Origin: Myxococcota bacterium
GTDB taxonomy: Bacteria; Myxococcota_A; UBA9160; UBA4427
DNA: 33,931 nt
Reading direction: 5' to 3'
NCBI GenBank assembly: GCA_963169575.1
Contig: CAUJGH010000128.1
Location: forward strand, 1 to 33,931
The notes below the pieces were generated by a model. It had not been told where the DNA came from, did not search any database, and saw only the letters and a program-made list of their open reading frames with translations. Positions 1 through 6,337 of this stretch are shown here, piece by piece (the stretch's first letter is position 1; every line of letters begins with the position of its first letter). Made by a program: the position numbers and the translations under genes.

Positions 1-1
1 T

Positions 2-694
2 CTCCAGCTGAAGCAGGCCGTGCGTCAGCTCGAGCGCAAGCTGGCGACTTTGCGACCGCCGGCTCCCAGCGCCGCACCGGACGTCGACGACGCCGGCGAT
101 CTGCAGGAGGAGCTGAACGCCCTGCGGCGCGAGAACGAGGAGCTCGCTCGATCGTGCGTGCAGCTCGAGACGGAGAACGACAATCTCCTGAACTTCTACG
201 TCGCGAGCCACGAGCTCCATTCGACGCTCAAGGTCCGCGAGGTCCTGATGACCATCAAGGAGATCGTCATCAACCTGATCGGTGCGGACCGATTCGCGAT
301 CTACATCGATCCCAATCAGACGGGCGAGCTGACGGCCGCCGAGGGCGAGGGAATGGATCTCCGCGAGCTCGCGCCCATCTCTCTCACCGCCGATCCCGTC
401 GGGCGTTCGCTCGCCGCGCGTTCGATCTTCGTCGCGGAGGCGCCCGATGCCTCGAAGACCGAGCTGATCGCGGGCGTCCCGCTCGCGGTCGAAGAGCGGA
501 TCCTCGGCGCGATCATGATCTACGGACTGCTCGAGCAAAAGGACGGATTCGGCGAGCTCGACCACGGCCTGTTCGCCCTGCTCGCCCAGCACGCCGGAAC
601 TGCGCTGATGGCGGCGCTCCTCTACACGACGTCGGAGCGGCGGCGGACGACGTTCGAAGCGGCTACGAGGCTCCTGCTCGAGAATGATCCGTGA
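2..694 (+). CDS. GAF-domain protein with N-terminal coiled coil (5' partial)
   Basis: The frame is open to the left edge, so the N-terminus may be missing; a GTG at 20 is the first possible start inside the window but has no visible ribosome site. The first ~65 residues are heptad-rich and Glu/Leu/Arg-rich (LQEELNALRRENEEL), as in a coiled coil. Residues ~70-215 look like a GAF domain: an opening helix with HSTLKVREVLMTIKEIV, then a strand run GADRFAIYI and the late GVPLAVEERILGAIMIYG segment. GAF domains bind small ligands or serve as dimer platforms in signalling proteins. No kinase, cyclase or output domain follows before the TGA, so this is probably an adaptor or sensor subunit. It lies just upstream of a hybrid histidine kinase on the same strand, which fits a signalling role; the ligand is unknown. 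Confidence 0.75.
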   Translation, partial: LQLKQAVRQLERKLATLRPPAPSAAPDVDDAGDLQEELNALRRENEELARSCVQLETENDNLLNFYVASHELHSTLKVREVLMTIKEIVINLIGADRFAIYIDPNQTGELTAAEGEGMDLRELAPISLTADPVGRSLAARSIFVAEAPDASKTELIAGVPLAVEERILGAIMIYGLLEQKDGFGELDHGLFALLAQHAGTALMAALLYTTSERRRTTFEAATRLLLENDP

Positions 695-959
695 GTGCGT
701 CGCCCGGGGCGCGCTCGCTGCGGCCGGCCGGCGCTTCGCCCGAGCCGCGCGGGCCGGCGACCGGGTCACCGGGCCGCGCGTCCGTCCAGACGCCCGCTTC
801 GAGGGCGATTCGCCATTTGCGCAGATTCCAGATCGCAGCCTGGAAATCGCCGACGGCCTCGTCGACGGGGCCCGCCGAGTCCGTCGCTTGCCGGATGGCG
901 ATCCGGATGCAGGTCTCGGCGGCGATGAGCGTCTCGCGCAGGTCTTCGTCGTCGGTCAA
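663..959 (-). CDS. Small hypothetical protein (98 aa)
   Basis: I do not recognise this family. The start is a TTG at 959 preceded by GGGAGAAGG about six bases upstream, the best ribosome site in the neighbourhood. The first ~60 residues (MTDDEDLRETLIAAETCIRI, then VDEAVGDFQAAIWNLRKW) have an amphipathic helical pattern and normal protein composition. The last ~35 residues are Gly/Pro/Arg/Ala-rich and may be disordered. The 3' end overlaps the tail of the GAF gene by 32 bases in the convergent direction. The competing plus-strand frame here is an Arg/Ala-rich extension of the downstream kinase that looks non-coding. Treat this as a plausible but unproven gene. Confidence 0.4.
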   Translation of the reverse strand: MTDDEDLRETLIAAETCIRIAIRQATDSAGPVDEAVGDFQAAIWNLRKWRIALEAGVWTDARPGDPVAGPRGSGEAPAGRSERAPGDALTDHSRAGAS

Positions 960-1145
960 GCAGCCTTCTCCCGTCCGCGGAAGGTAGGCGAGCGGCAGAC
1001 GACTTCGCAGGACCCGATATGGAGGAGGTTAGGCGCGACCGCGAGACCGGCTCGTCGGGCGAATGCGTGGCGCCCGGTCACGCGGACTCGGCGCGGCCGT
1101 TCGGCGCGGGAGCCGGCCGGGGATTTCGCATCCGGTGCGACACAT

Positions 1146-1174
1146 TTTGGGCCCCACGCGGGTTCGGCTAGCGT
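1146..1174 (+). promoter_or_regulatory. Candidate promoter of the hybrid histidine kinase
   Basis: An AT-rich patch (CACATTTTGGG) stands out from the GC-rich surroundings. TTTGGG at 1146-1151 and TAGCGT at 1169-1174 are separated by 17 bases, the ideal spacing for a housekeeping-type promoter. The predicted transcript would start near 1182, about 80 bases before the chosen kinase start. The -35 match is poor, so this is a weak call from spacing and composition only. Confidence 0.25.
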
Positions 1175-1259
1175 CCGGGCCGGCGGCCGATCGCACGGCC
1201 GCCCGGTGCCGGTCTCGCCGGCCCCCGCTCCGATCGCAGTGCCCTGGTGGGCCTGGGGA

Positions 1260-3266
1260 ATGCGTACCGTGGATCAGATGGAAGCCCGCGTCGAAGCCCG
1301 TCGTCTCGCTGTGTCGCCGATCTCGCAAGAGGATTCGGACGTCCCGCCGTCTTCGGGCCGGGTCGACGCGCCGGGCCCTCGGGAGCAGGTTCAGCTCGTC
1401 TGTGAGCTGACGGAAGACCTCGCGTTCGCCTATGCGAGCCCGGGGTTCGAACGGGATCTCGGTTGGGCGAGCACGGATCTCGCCGGGGCGAAGCTCGAGG
1501 CGTTCGTGCATCCGGACGACTGGCCCCGCCTCCATAACATGCTCGAGTCCAGTCGCCCCGGAGAGATGCCGAGTCCCTTCGGCGTCGCCGCGCGGATCCG
1601 CGACGGGCATGCGCGCTGGCGGTCCTGCAGCTGGCGCGCGCATCGCTATGTCGGCAAGTCCGGCGGATGCCGCATCACGACCTGGGCGGTCGACCGCTAC
1701 GAGCCCTGGATCCAGGAGACGATCGTCGGCGAGCTGATCGAAAAGGCCCGCGACGCGCTCGTCGTCTTCGACTCGGAAGGGCAGATCCAGATCTTCAATC
1801 CGAGAGCCGAGGCGCTCCTCGGGTACACGCTCTCCGAGGTTTCGGAGCGATCGTTCGAGATCTTCATGCCCGAGCGTTTCCGATCGCGTCGAGAACGGCT
1901 CTGGCAGCGGTTCGTCGTCGAGGGCGAGGGCCGGAGGAGCAGCCGCCCGACGCGCGTGCTGGCACGGCGCAAGGATGGATCGGAAATCGAGCTCTCGGTC
2001 TACGTGAGCCGCGTCGGGAACGATACCGCGCCGTTCGTGATCGCGTGCCTTCGAGACGTCGAGTCCGACCTCGCGGTCGAAGCGCGGCGCAAGCTGCTCG
2101 CTTCCCAACGGACCCAGGCGAAGCGGTACGAGATCCTCGGCAAGATCACGAACGGCATCGCGCACGACTCGAACAACCTGCTCGGCGCGATCGTCAACCT
2201 GACGAACCTCGCGCTGGACGCGATCGAGACGGCGTCGCCCGCGCGCGCGTATCTGCAGGACGTCAAGCGGGCGACCTTCCGGATCGCCGAGCTCTGCAAG
2301 CGCCTCATGATCTTCACGGGAAGGAAGGAATCGGGGCTCGAGCCGATCGACCTCTCGAGCGAAGTCGGCGCGATGCGGCGCCTCGTCGAAGCTTCCGTCA
2401 CGCGGACGACGGAGCTTCGATTCGAACTGGCCGCCGGGCCACTGACGATCTTGGCGGACCTGACCCAGCTCCACCAGCTGCTGTTGAACCTCGTCGTCAA
2501 CGCCGCCGAGAGTCTTTCCGGTGCCGCCGGGCGAATCGCGGTCCGGACCGGGATCGAGCCGCTCGACGACGTCCGATGCGCAGACGCCTACATGGTCGAC
2601 GAGATGCCCGACGGGCCGTGTGCCTTCCTCGAAGTCTCGGATACGGGCCGCGGCATCGACGAGGCGACGCGCGAGCGGATCTTCGAGCCGTTCTTCTCGA
2701 CCAAGCCGGATCCGGGCCACGGTCTCGGCATGGCCGTCGTTCTCGAGATCGTGCGCGCCCACGGCGCCTCGATCCAGATCCGCTCGCGCCGGGGCCACGG
2801 CAGCGCGGTCACCGTGTTCTTTCCGCTGTCCGATGCGAAGACCGTCCGTGCGATGCCGACGGGGCGGAATGCGTCGCTCTGGTCGGGCTCTTCGCGGGGG
2901 ACGATCCTGCTGGTCGACGACGAGGACGTGCTGCGCACCACGACGAAGCGGCTGCTCGCGGCAGCCGGCTACACCGTGGTGACCGCAGCGGACGGCGTCG
3001 AGGCGATCGCGATCTTCGAGGCCGATCCCGGTCGCTTCGACCTCGTGATCCTCGATCTCGCCATGCCGAGGCTGAACGGCTGGCAGGCGCATCGGCAGAT
3101 CTGCGCGATCCGGGCCGCTGTGAAGGTGCTGTTCGTGAGCGGATGGCCCGAGGCGATCGCGCGGATGGAGCTGATCGAGGGAGGGCCCGCCGATTTCATC
3201 CAGAAGCCCTACGAGGTCTCGGCGCTGCTCCAGCGGGTCGAGGAGATCATTGCTTCCAGGGCTTGA
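1260..3266 (+). CDS. Hybrid PAS histidine kinase with C-terminal receiver
   Basis: This soluble sensor kinase has two PAS domains (~45-150 and ~155-285; the second contains FNPRAEALLGYT), a HisKA dimerisation domain, a HATPase domain and a receiver. The phosphorylatable His is H302 in GIAHDSNNLLGAI; the usual Phe of the HDFNN motif is Ser here. ATP-binding boxes are visible: LLLNLVVNAAESL, SDTGRGID, EPFFSTK and GHGLGMAV. The receiver starts at ILLVDDED, with acceptor D599 in ILDLAMP and Lys in QKPY. No membrane segment is seen, so a cytoplasmic signal is likely. The frame is open back to 684, but the first 192 codons there are Arg/Ala-rich and look untranslated. I chose ATG 1260; ATG 1278 is an alternative. 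The 3' end overlaps the convergent response-regulator gene by 20 bases, and that regulator is its obvious candidate partner. Confidence 0.88.
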   Translation: MRTVDQMEARVEARRLAVSPISQEDSDVPPSSGRVDAPGPREQVQLVCELTEDLAFAYASPGFERDLGWASTDLAGAKLEAFVHPDDWPRLHNMLESSRPGEMPSPFGVAARIRDGHARWRSCSWRAHRYVGKSGGCRITTWAVDRYEPWIQETIVGELIEKARDALVVFDSEGQIQIFNPRAEALLGYTLSEVSERSFEIFMPERFRSRRERLWQRFVVEGEGRRSSRPTRVLARRKDGSEIELSVYVSRVGNDTAPFVIACLRDVESDLAVEARRKLLASQRTQAKRYEILGKITNGIAHDSNNLLGAIVNLTNLALDAIETASPARAYLQDVKRATFRIAELCKRLMIFTGRKESGLEPIDLSSEVGAMRRLVEASVTRTTELRFELAAGPLTILADLTQLHQLLLNLVVNAAESLSGAAGRIAVRTGIEPLDDVRCADAYMVDEMPDGPCAFLEVSDTGRGIDEATRERIFEPFFSTKPDPGHGLGMAVVLEIVRAHGASIQIRSRRGHGSAVTVFFPLSDAKTVRAMPTGRNASLWSGSSRGTILLVDDEDVLRTTTKRLLAAAGYTVVTAADGVEAIAIFEADPGRFDLVILDLAMPRLNGWQAHRQICAIRAAVKVLFVSGWPEAIARMELIEGGPADFIQKPYEVSALLQRVEEIIASRA

Positions 3267-3993
3267 GCTTCTCGAGGAGCGCGGCCTGCGATCGGACCTC
3301 GAGCTTCAAGAAGATGTTCTTGAGATGACGCCGAACCGTGTTGGCGCTGATGTGGAGCTTCGCGCCGATCGTGGAGAGTCGGTAACCCTCCTCGAGGCAG
3401 GCGACGATCTCGCGCTCGCGGCGGGTCAGGCGTTCGAGCTGCTCTTGCACGGCCGGTGGATGGCACGACGGCGCCGCGGCGCTCCCGGCGCCGCCGATGC
3501 CGCCACGGATCGCGGACGATTCCGATCCCGCCTCGCCCGGCCCGCTCGTCAGCCGCGCGAGATCGTGCTCGACCCGGCGGATGTGCGAGAGCACCGCCTG
3601 GATCGACTGCGTGCGTGAGCGCGCGCTGATGCCCTCGTCCACCAGACGGACGAGCTCCTCCATCTCGAAGGGCTTGACGAGGTAGCCGACGATCCGGAGC
3701 CCGACGGCCTCGACGGCGGTCTCCACGGTGGGATAGCCGGTCACGAGGATGATCGACGGCTCCGCGGACGAGCGAGCCGCTCCGCGAACGAACTCGAGGT
3801 CCATGTTGCCTTCGATCCGGATGTCCGAGATCACGACGGACGGGGATTCGGCCTCGATCAGCTCCCAGGCCTCCTGGACGTCGGACGCGACGAGGCAGCG
3901 GTAGCCCACCGTGCTGAGGGCTCGTTCGGTCGAGGTCCTGAAGAGATCGTCGTCGTCGACGAGCAGGATCGACTGATTGGCGTCGAGCGACAT
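3247..3993 (-). CDS. Receiver-LuxR (NarL/FixJ-type) response regulator
   Basis: DNA-binding response regulator of 248 residues. The receiver (~8-120) has the acidic pair in LLVDDDDLF, phospho-acceptor D57 in VVISDIRIEG, the switch Thr in LVTGYP and Lys in LVKPFE. A linker of ~60 residues, partly Gly/Ser-rich, leads to a C-terminal LuxR helix-turn-helix (LTRREREIVACLEEGY ... ISANTVRRHLKNIFLKL). Phosphorylation would be expected to promote dimerisation and DNA binding. An ATG at 4002 is also in frame, but GAGGGG sits directly against it and is correctly spaced (9 bases) for ATG 3993, which I chose. A candidate -10, TAAGAT, reads leftward at 4034-4029. It is convergent with the hybrid kinase and divergent from the porin gene, whose upstream region carries repeats it could bind. 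Confidence 0.9.
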   Translation of the reverse strand: MSLDANQSILLVDDDDLFRTSTERALSTVGYRCLVASDVQEAWELIEAESPSVVISDIRIEGNMDLEFVRGAARSSAEPSIILVTGYPTVETAVEAVGLRIVGYLVKPFEMEELVRLVDEGISARSRTQSIQAVLSHIRRVEHDLARLTSGPGEAGSESSAIRGGIGGAGSAAAPSCHPPAVQEQLERLTRREREIVACLEEGYRLSTIGAKLHISANTVRRHLKNIFLKLEVRSQAALLEKLKPWKQ

Positions 3994-4060
3994 CCGGAAC
4001 ATCCCCTCGGCGAAGGCGTTGCCGGCCGATCTTATGCCATTTCAGCTGCGAGAAGATGGC

Positions 4061-4079
4061 CCAAAAAGGGTCATTTTGG
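4061..4079. promoter_or_regulatory. Inverted repeat upstream of the response regulator
   Basis: Six-base arms CCAAAA and TTTTGG with a seven-base spacer form a dyad about 70 bases before the regulator start. A similar string (GAAAAG-TTCG-TTTTGGCA, 8636-8653) lies upstream of the membrane histidine kinase. It could be an operator; the binding protein is unknown. Confidence 0.3.
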
Positions 4080-4323
4080 CAGCTGGCACCCCGTCGAGAC
4101 GGGATGCCGGGGAACGCAGCCGGTCGTCGACGTTCGTCCCCGCGTCGCATTTTCGGCGTACACGCCCCGCCTGGGCACCGTCCGGCCCCGCCCGCCGTGC
4201 GCGCGAGCCGGCCAGCTCCGAATCCCGTTCCGATGAAGAGTCGCGCGCGCGGCGACCCCCCTCCGCCTCCCGCAGCGGATCGGAGTCCTCGGATAGCACC
4301 GCGGACTAACAATGGAGGAGGCG

Positions 4324-4382
4324 TGATCCGGCATGCGCCAGACAGGGATGATCCGACATGGGTCAGTCGCGCGCGATCCGCC
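4324..4382 (+). repeat. Direct repeats upstream of the porin gene (possible operator array)
   Basis: TGATCCGGCATG (4324-4335) and TGATCCGACATG (4349-4360) differ at one position and are 25 bases apart. A third weaker copy, GATCCGCCATC (4373-4382 plus one flanking base), follows 24-25 bases later. Such spacing is a little over two helical turns, so the copies do not fall exactly on one face. They lie 130-190 bases before the porin start, next to the divergent response-regulator gene. Binding by that regulator is an inference. Confidence 0.4.
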
Positions 4383-4513
4383 ATCGGATTCGGGCCATTT
4401 ACGAGCGCGCTCTTCGAATCCCTTTCAGCTCGCCAGAGGCTTCGCCGAACCCCGGCTCCAAGTCGCGATGTGGTTCGAGACGAACCGGATCGCGCCGACC
4501 TAAGGAGGGGATC

Positions 4514-5806
4514 GTGTCGACAGGAAGTCGTGCATTCGCAGGGGCATGGAAGGCAATCTCGATCGCGCTGATCGTCGCGGCGGCGAGTCCGTCGGTCGGC
4601 TGGTCGCAGGCGACGGCGGATTCGGGGCAGGGCAGTGGCGCCGAATCCGCCGGATCGGCCGAGAATTGGTGGGATCGGCTGATTCCGCCGACGTCGATGT
4701 CGAGCGAGGTCGGGCGGGTCGACCTGCACGGATACGGGAGCTGGGCGTTCGCGGACACCAACGGGAATCCCTATCTCGGCGGAACGGCCAGCTCTTCCTG
4801 GGACGTCATCGCGGGCGGCTTGCTCGTCAGCGCGAAGGCGTTCGATCGGCTCTGGATCAATGCCCAGCTCTCCGCGGACACGCGCGAGGGCGATTCCGAC
4901 ATCTCGCTCGAGCGGGCCTTCGCGCAGTGGACCTTCGCGGATTGGCTCAAGCTGCGGGGCGGGCGTTCGCCGCACCCGATCGGAATCTATTCCGAGGTGC
5001 TCAACGTCGGTACGACGCGTCCCTTCTTCGATCTTCCGCAGGGCGTCTACGGACCGACCGGGACGACGACGCTCTCGTACGATGGCGCCGGGCTGACCGG
5101 ATCGATCGTCCTGCGAGACTGGGAGTTCATCTACGATGCCTATGCCGGCAAGGCGATCGACGAGTTCGCCGCACCCTATGTCGTCGCGCTCACTGGGCCC
5201 ATTCCGGGACCCGGAAGCGTCGTCGTCACCGACGCGCACGACACCTTCGGCGGCCGGCTCCAGATCCTGCCCCCGATCGAGGGCCTGACCGTCGGCGTCA
5301 GCGCCTATCGCGCCGAGATCGATCAGACCCCGGGAACGCGGACGGAGCGGATCGTCTACGGTGCCCAATTCGAGTACGCGCAGGAGAACTACTCGCTGCG
5401 CGCCGAGTACTACAAGCAGGAGGCGGACGGCTACAAGACGAACGCCGACAACGCATACGTGATGGGCACCGTCCGCCCGTTCGCGCTCATGCCGCTCGGC
5501 GAGAGCGCGACCTTGCTCGATCGAGTCGAGATCGCGGCCCTCTGGAACATGTACCAGATCCGCAGGGTCGAGCCGGCGCCGGGCTTTCCGATCCGGACCC
5601 CGAAGCAGTTGAAGAACCACCGGGAATGGGCCCTCGGCCTGAACTACTGGTTCACGCCGACCTTCGTCGCGCGCGCGGAATACCACATGATCTACGACAA
5701 CGTGTTCGCGCACGAAGGCTCGACGTTGCTCACCAAGCTCGGGCCGCCGCGAGATCTCGACAACGAGACCCAGCTCGTCAAGGTCGGCCTCGACTTCAGC
5801 TTCTAG
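4514..5806 (+). CDS. Porin-like outer-membrane beta-barrel protein
   Basis: The 430-residue product begins with a Sec signal peptide: a basic start, a hydrophobic stretch ISIALIVAAAS and likely cleavage after WSQA. The rest alternates aromatic and polar residues with many Gly/Tyr/Trp/Asp turns (DLHGYGSWAFAD, LRAEYYKQEADGYK, ALGLNYWFTPTFVARAEYH). It ends in ...KVGLDFSF with a terminal Phe, the usual BAM insertion signal. I chose GTG 4514 because AAGGAGGGG (4502-4510) is ideally placed; the frame is open 52 codons further upstream, but that stretch is basic and lacks protein character. Fourteen bases separate its stop from the small binding-protein gene, so the two form an operon. It is likely a substrate channel or an uptake component for the ligand of its partner. 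Family assignment beyond porin-like is not possible by eye. Confidence 0.8.
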   Translation: MSTGSRAFAGAWKAISIALIVAAASPSVGWSQATADSGQGSGAESAGSAENWWDRLIPPTSMSSEVGRVDLHGYGSWAFADTNGNPYLGGTASSSWDVIAGGLLVSAKAFDRLWINAQLSADTREGDSDISLERAFAQWTFADWLKLRGGRSPHPIGIYSEVLNVGTTRPFFDLPQGVYGPTGTTTLSYDGAGLTGSIVLRDWEFIYDAYAGKAIDEFAAPYVVALTGPIPGPGSVVVTDAHDTFGGRLQILPPIEGLTVGVSAYRAEIDQTPGTRTERIVYGAQFEYAQENYSLRAEYYKQEADGYKTNADNAYVMGTVRPFALMPLGESATLLDRVEIAALWNMYQIRRVEPAPGFPIRTPKQLKNHREWALGLNYWFTPTFVARAEYHMIYDNVFAHEGSTLLTKLGPPRDLDNETQLVKVGLDFSF

Positions 5807-5820
5807 GGGAGGGACGGACC

Positions 5821-6261
5821 ATGAACGGCAAGATTCGACGGATCGTGATCACTCTCCTCGCATCGACTCTGCAGGTCGCGATTGCCTCGGCCGCCCTGGC
5901 GGGAGAGTTCCGGGTCATCGTGAACGAGGCGAGTCCCGTGAGGTCGCTGCGCACCGAGGACGTCCAGCGATACATGCTGGGCAAGACGACGCGATGGGCG
6001 CATGGGCTGCCCATCCAGGCGGTCGACCAGACGCAGAGCTCGTCGACGCGCGCGGCCTTCTCGCGGGACGTACTCGGGAAGTCGGTGTCGGCGGTCAAGG
6101 GGTACTGGCAGAGCCAGATCTTCTCCGGTCGCGGCGTCCCGCCGGCGGAGCTGCCGTCGGACGACGCGGTGCTCGATTTCGTCCGGCGCAATCCCGGGGC
6201 CATCGGTTATGTGGCGTCGGGGACACCGCTGGTCGGTGTGAAGGCCGTCGAGCTCGAATGA
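5821..6261 (+). CDS. Small PstS-like periplasmic binding protein
   Basis: The 146-residue protein has an N-terminal signal peptide (basic MNGKIRR, hydrophobic core, cleavage near ASAALA-GEF). The mature ~120 residues match the short PBP-like-2/PstS-like domain: EDVQRYMLGKTTRWAHG, a polar stretch with TRAAFSRDVLGKS, then KGYWQSQIFSGRG and NPGAIGYVASG. Full-length PstS is about 320 residues and has two lobes, so this is a single compact domain. Known short forms pair with outer-membrane proteins or sensors rather than with an ABC transporter, and no permease or ATPase gene is present here. The start ATG follows GGGAGGGACGGACC. It sits directly after the porin gene and is convergent with a membrane histidine kinase, which suggests ligand capture for sensing or uptake. 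Phosphate as ligand is not established. Confidence 0.82.
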   Translation: MNGKIRRIVITLLASTLQVAIASAALAGEFRVIVNEASPVRSLRTEDVQRYMLGKTTRWAHGLPIQAVDQTQSSSTRAAFSRDVLGKSVSAVKGYWQSQIFSGRGVPPAELPSDDAVLDFVRRNPGAIGYVASGTPLVGVKAVELE

Positions 6262-6267
6262 GCGGCG

Positions 6268-6306
6268 GCGGCGCGGGACCGGCCCACGGCCGAACGCCCG
6301 CGCCGC
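6268..6306. terminator. Strong hairpin between convergent genes
   Basis: A perfect 10-base inverted repeat (GCGGCGCGGG at 6268-6277, CCCGCGCCGC at 6297-6306) with a 19-base loop starts seven bases after the binding-protein stop. There is no T-run on either side. It may act as a bidirectional terminator or RNA stabiliser in a high-GC genome. Confidence 0.45.
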
Positions 6307-6337
6307 ACGCCGCCTGCGGCCGGCCCTGCCGAGCGGA

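Larger units (their letters stand above)
4003..4513. other. 511-base spacer between response regulator and porin genes
   Basis: No convincing gene. The stretch next to the regulator has an AT-rich dyad (CCAAAA at 4061-4066, TTTTGG at 4074-4079) flanked by two CAGCTG sites (4043-4048, 4080-4085). The stretch next to the porin has a run of direct repeats. The distal part is featureless and GC-rich. Both divergent promoters must lie here. Confidence 0.6.

Noticed and set aside
684-1259. 192-codon N-terminal extension of the hybrid kinase
   Set aside because: Arg/Ala/Gly-rich with no domain, and it includes the likely promoter and an opposite-strand small gene.
1029-3092. Minus-strand open frame of 687 codons
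   Set aside because: Exact shadow of the hybrid kinase; its Asp/Arg/Glu-rich composition is typical for antisense of a GC-rich gene.
4358-4513. 52-codon extension of the porin gene to an upstream ATG
   Set aside because: It would put a basic, non-signal sequence before a clear signal peptide, and the ideal ribosome site is at 4502-4510.
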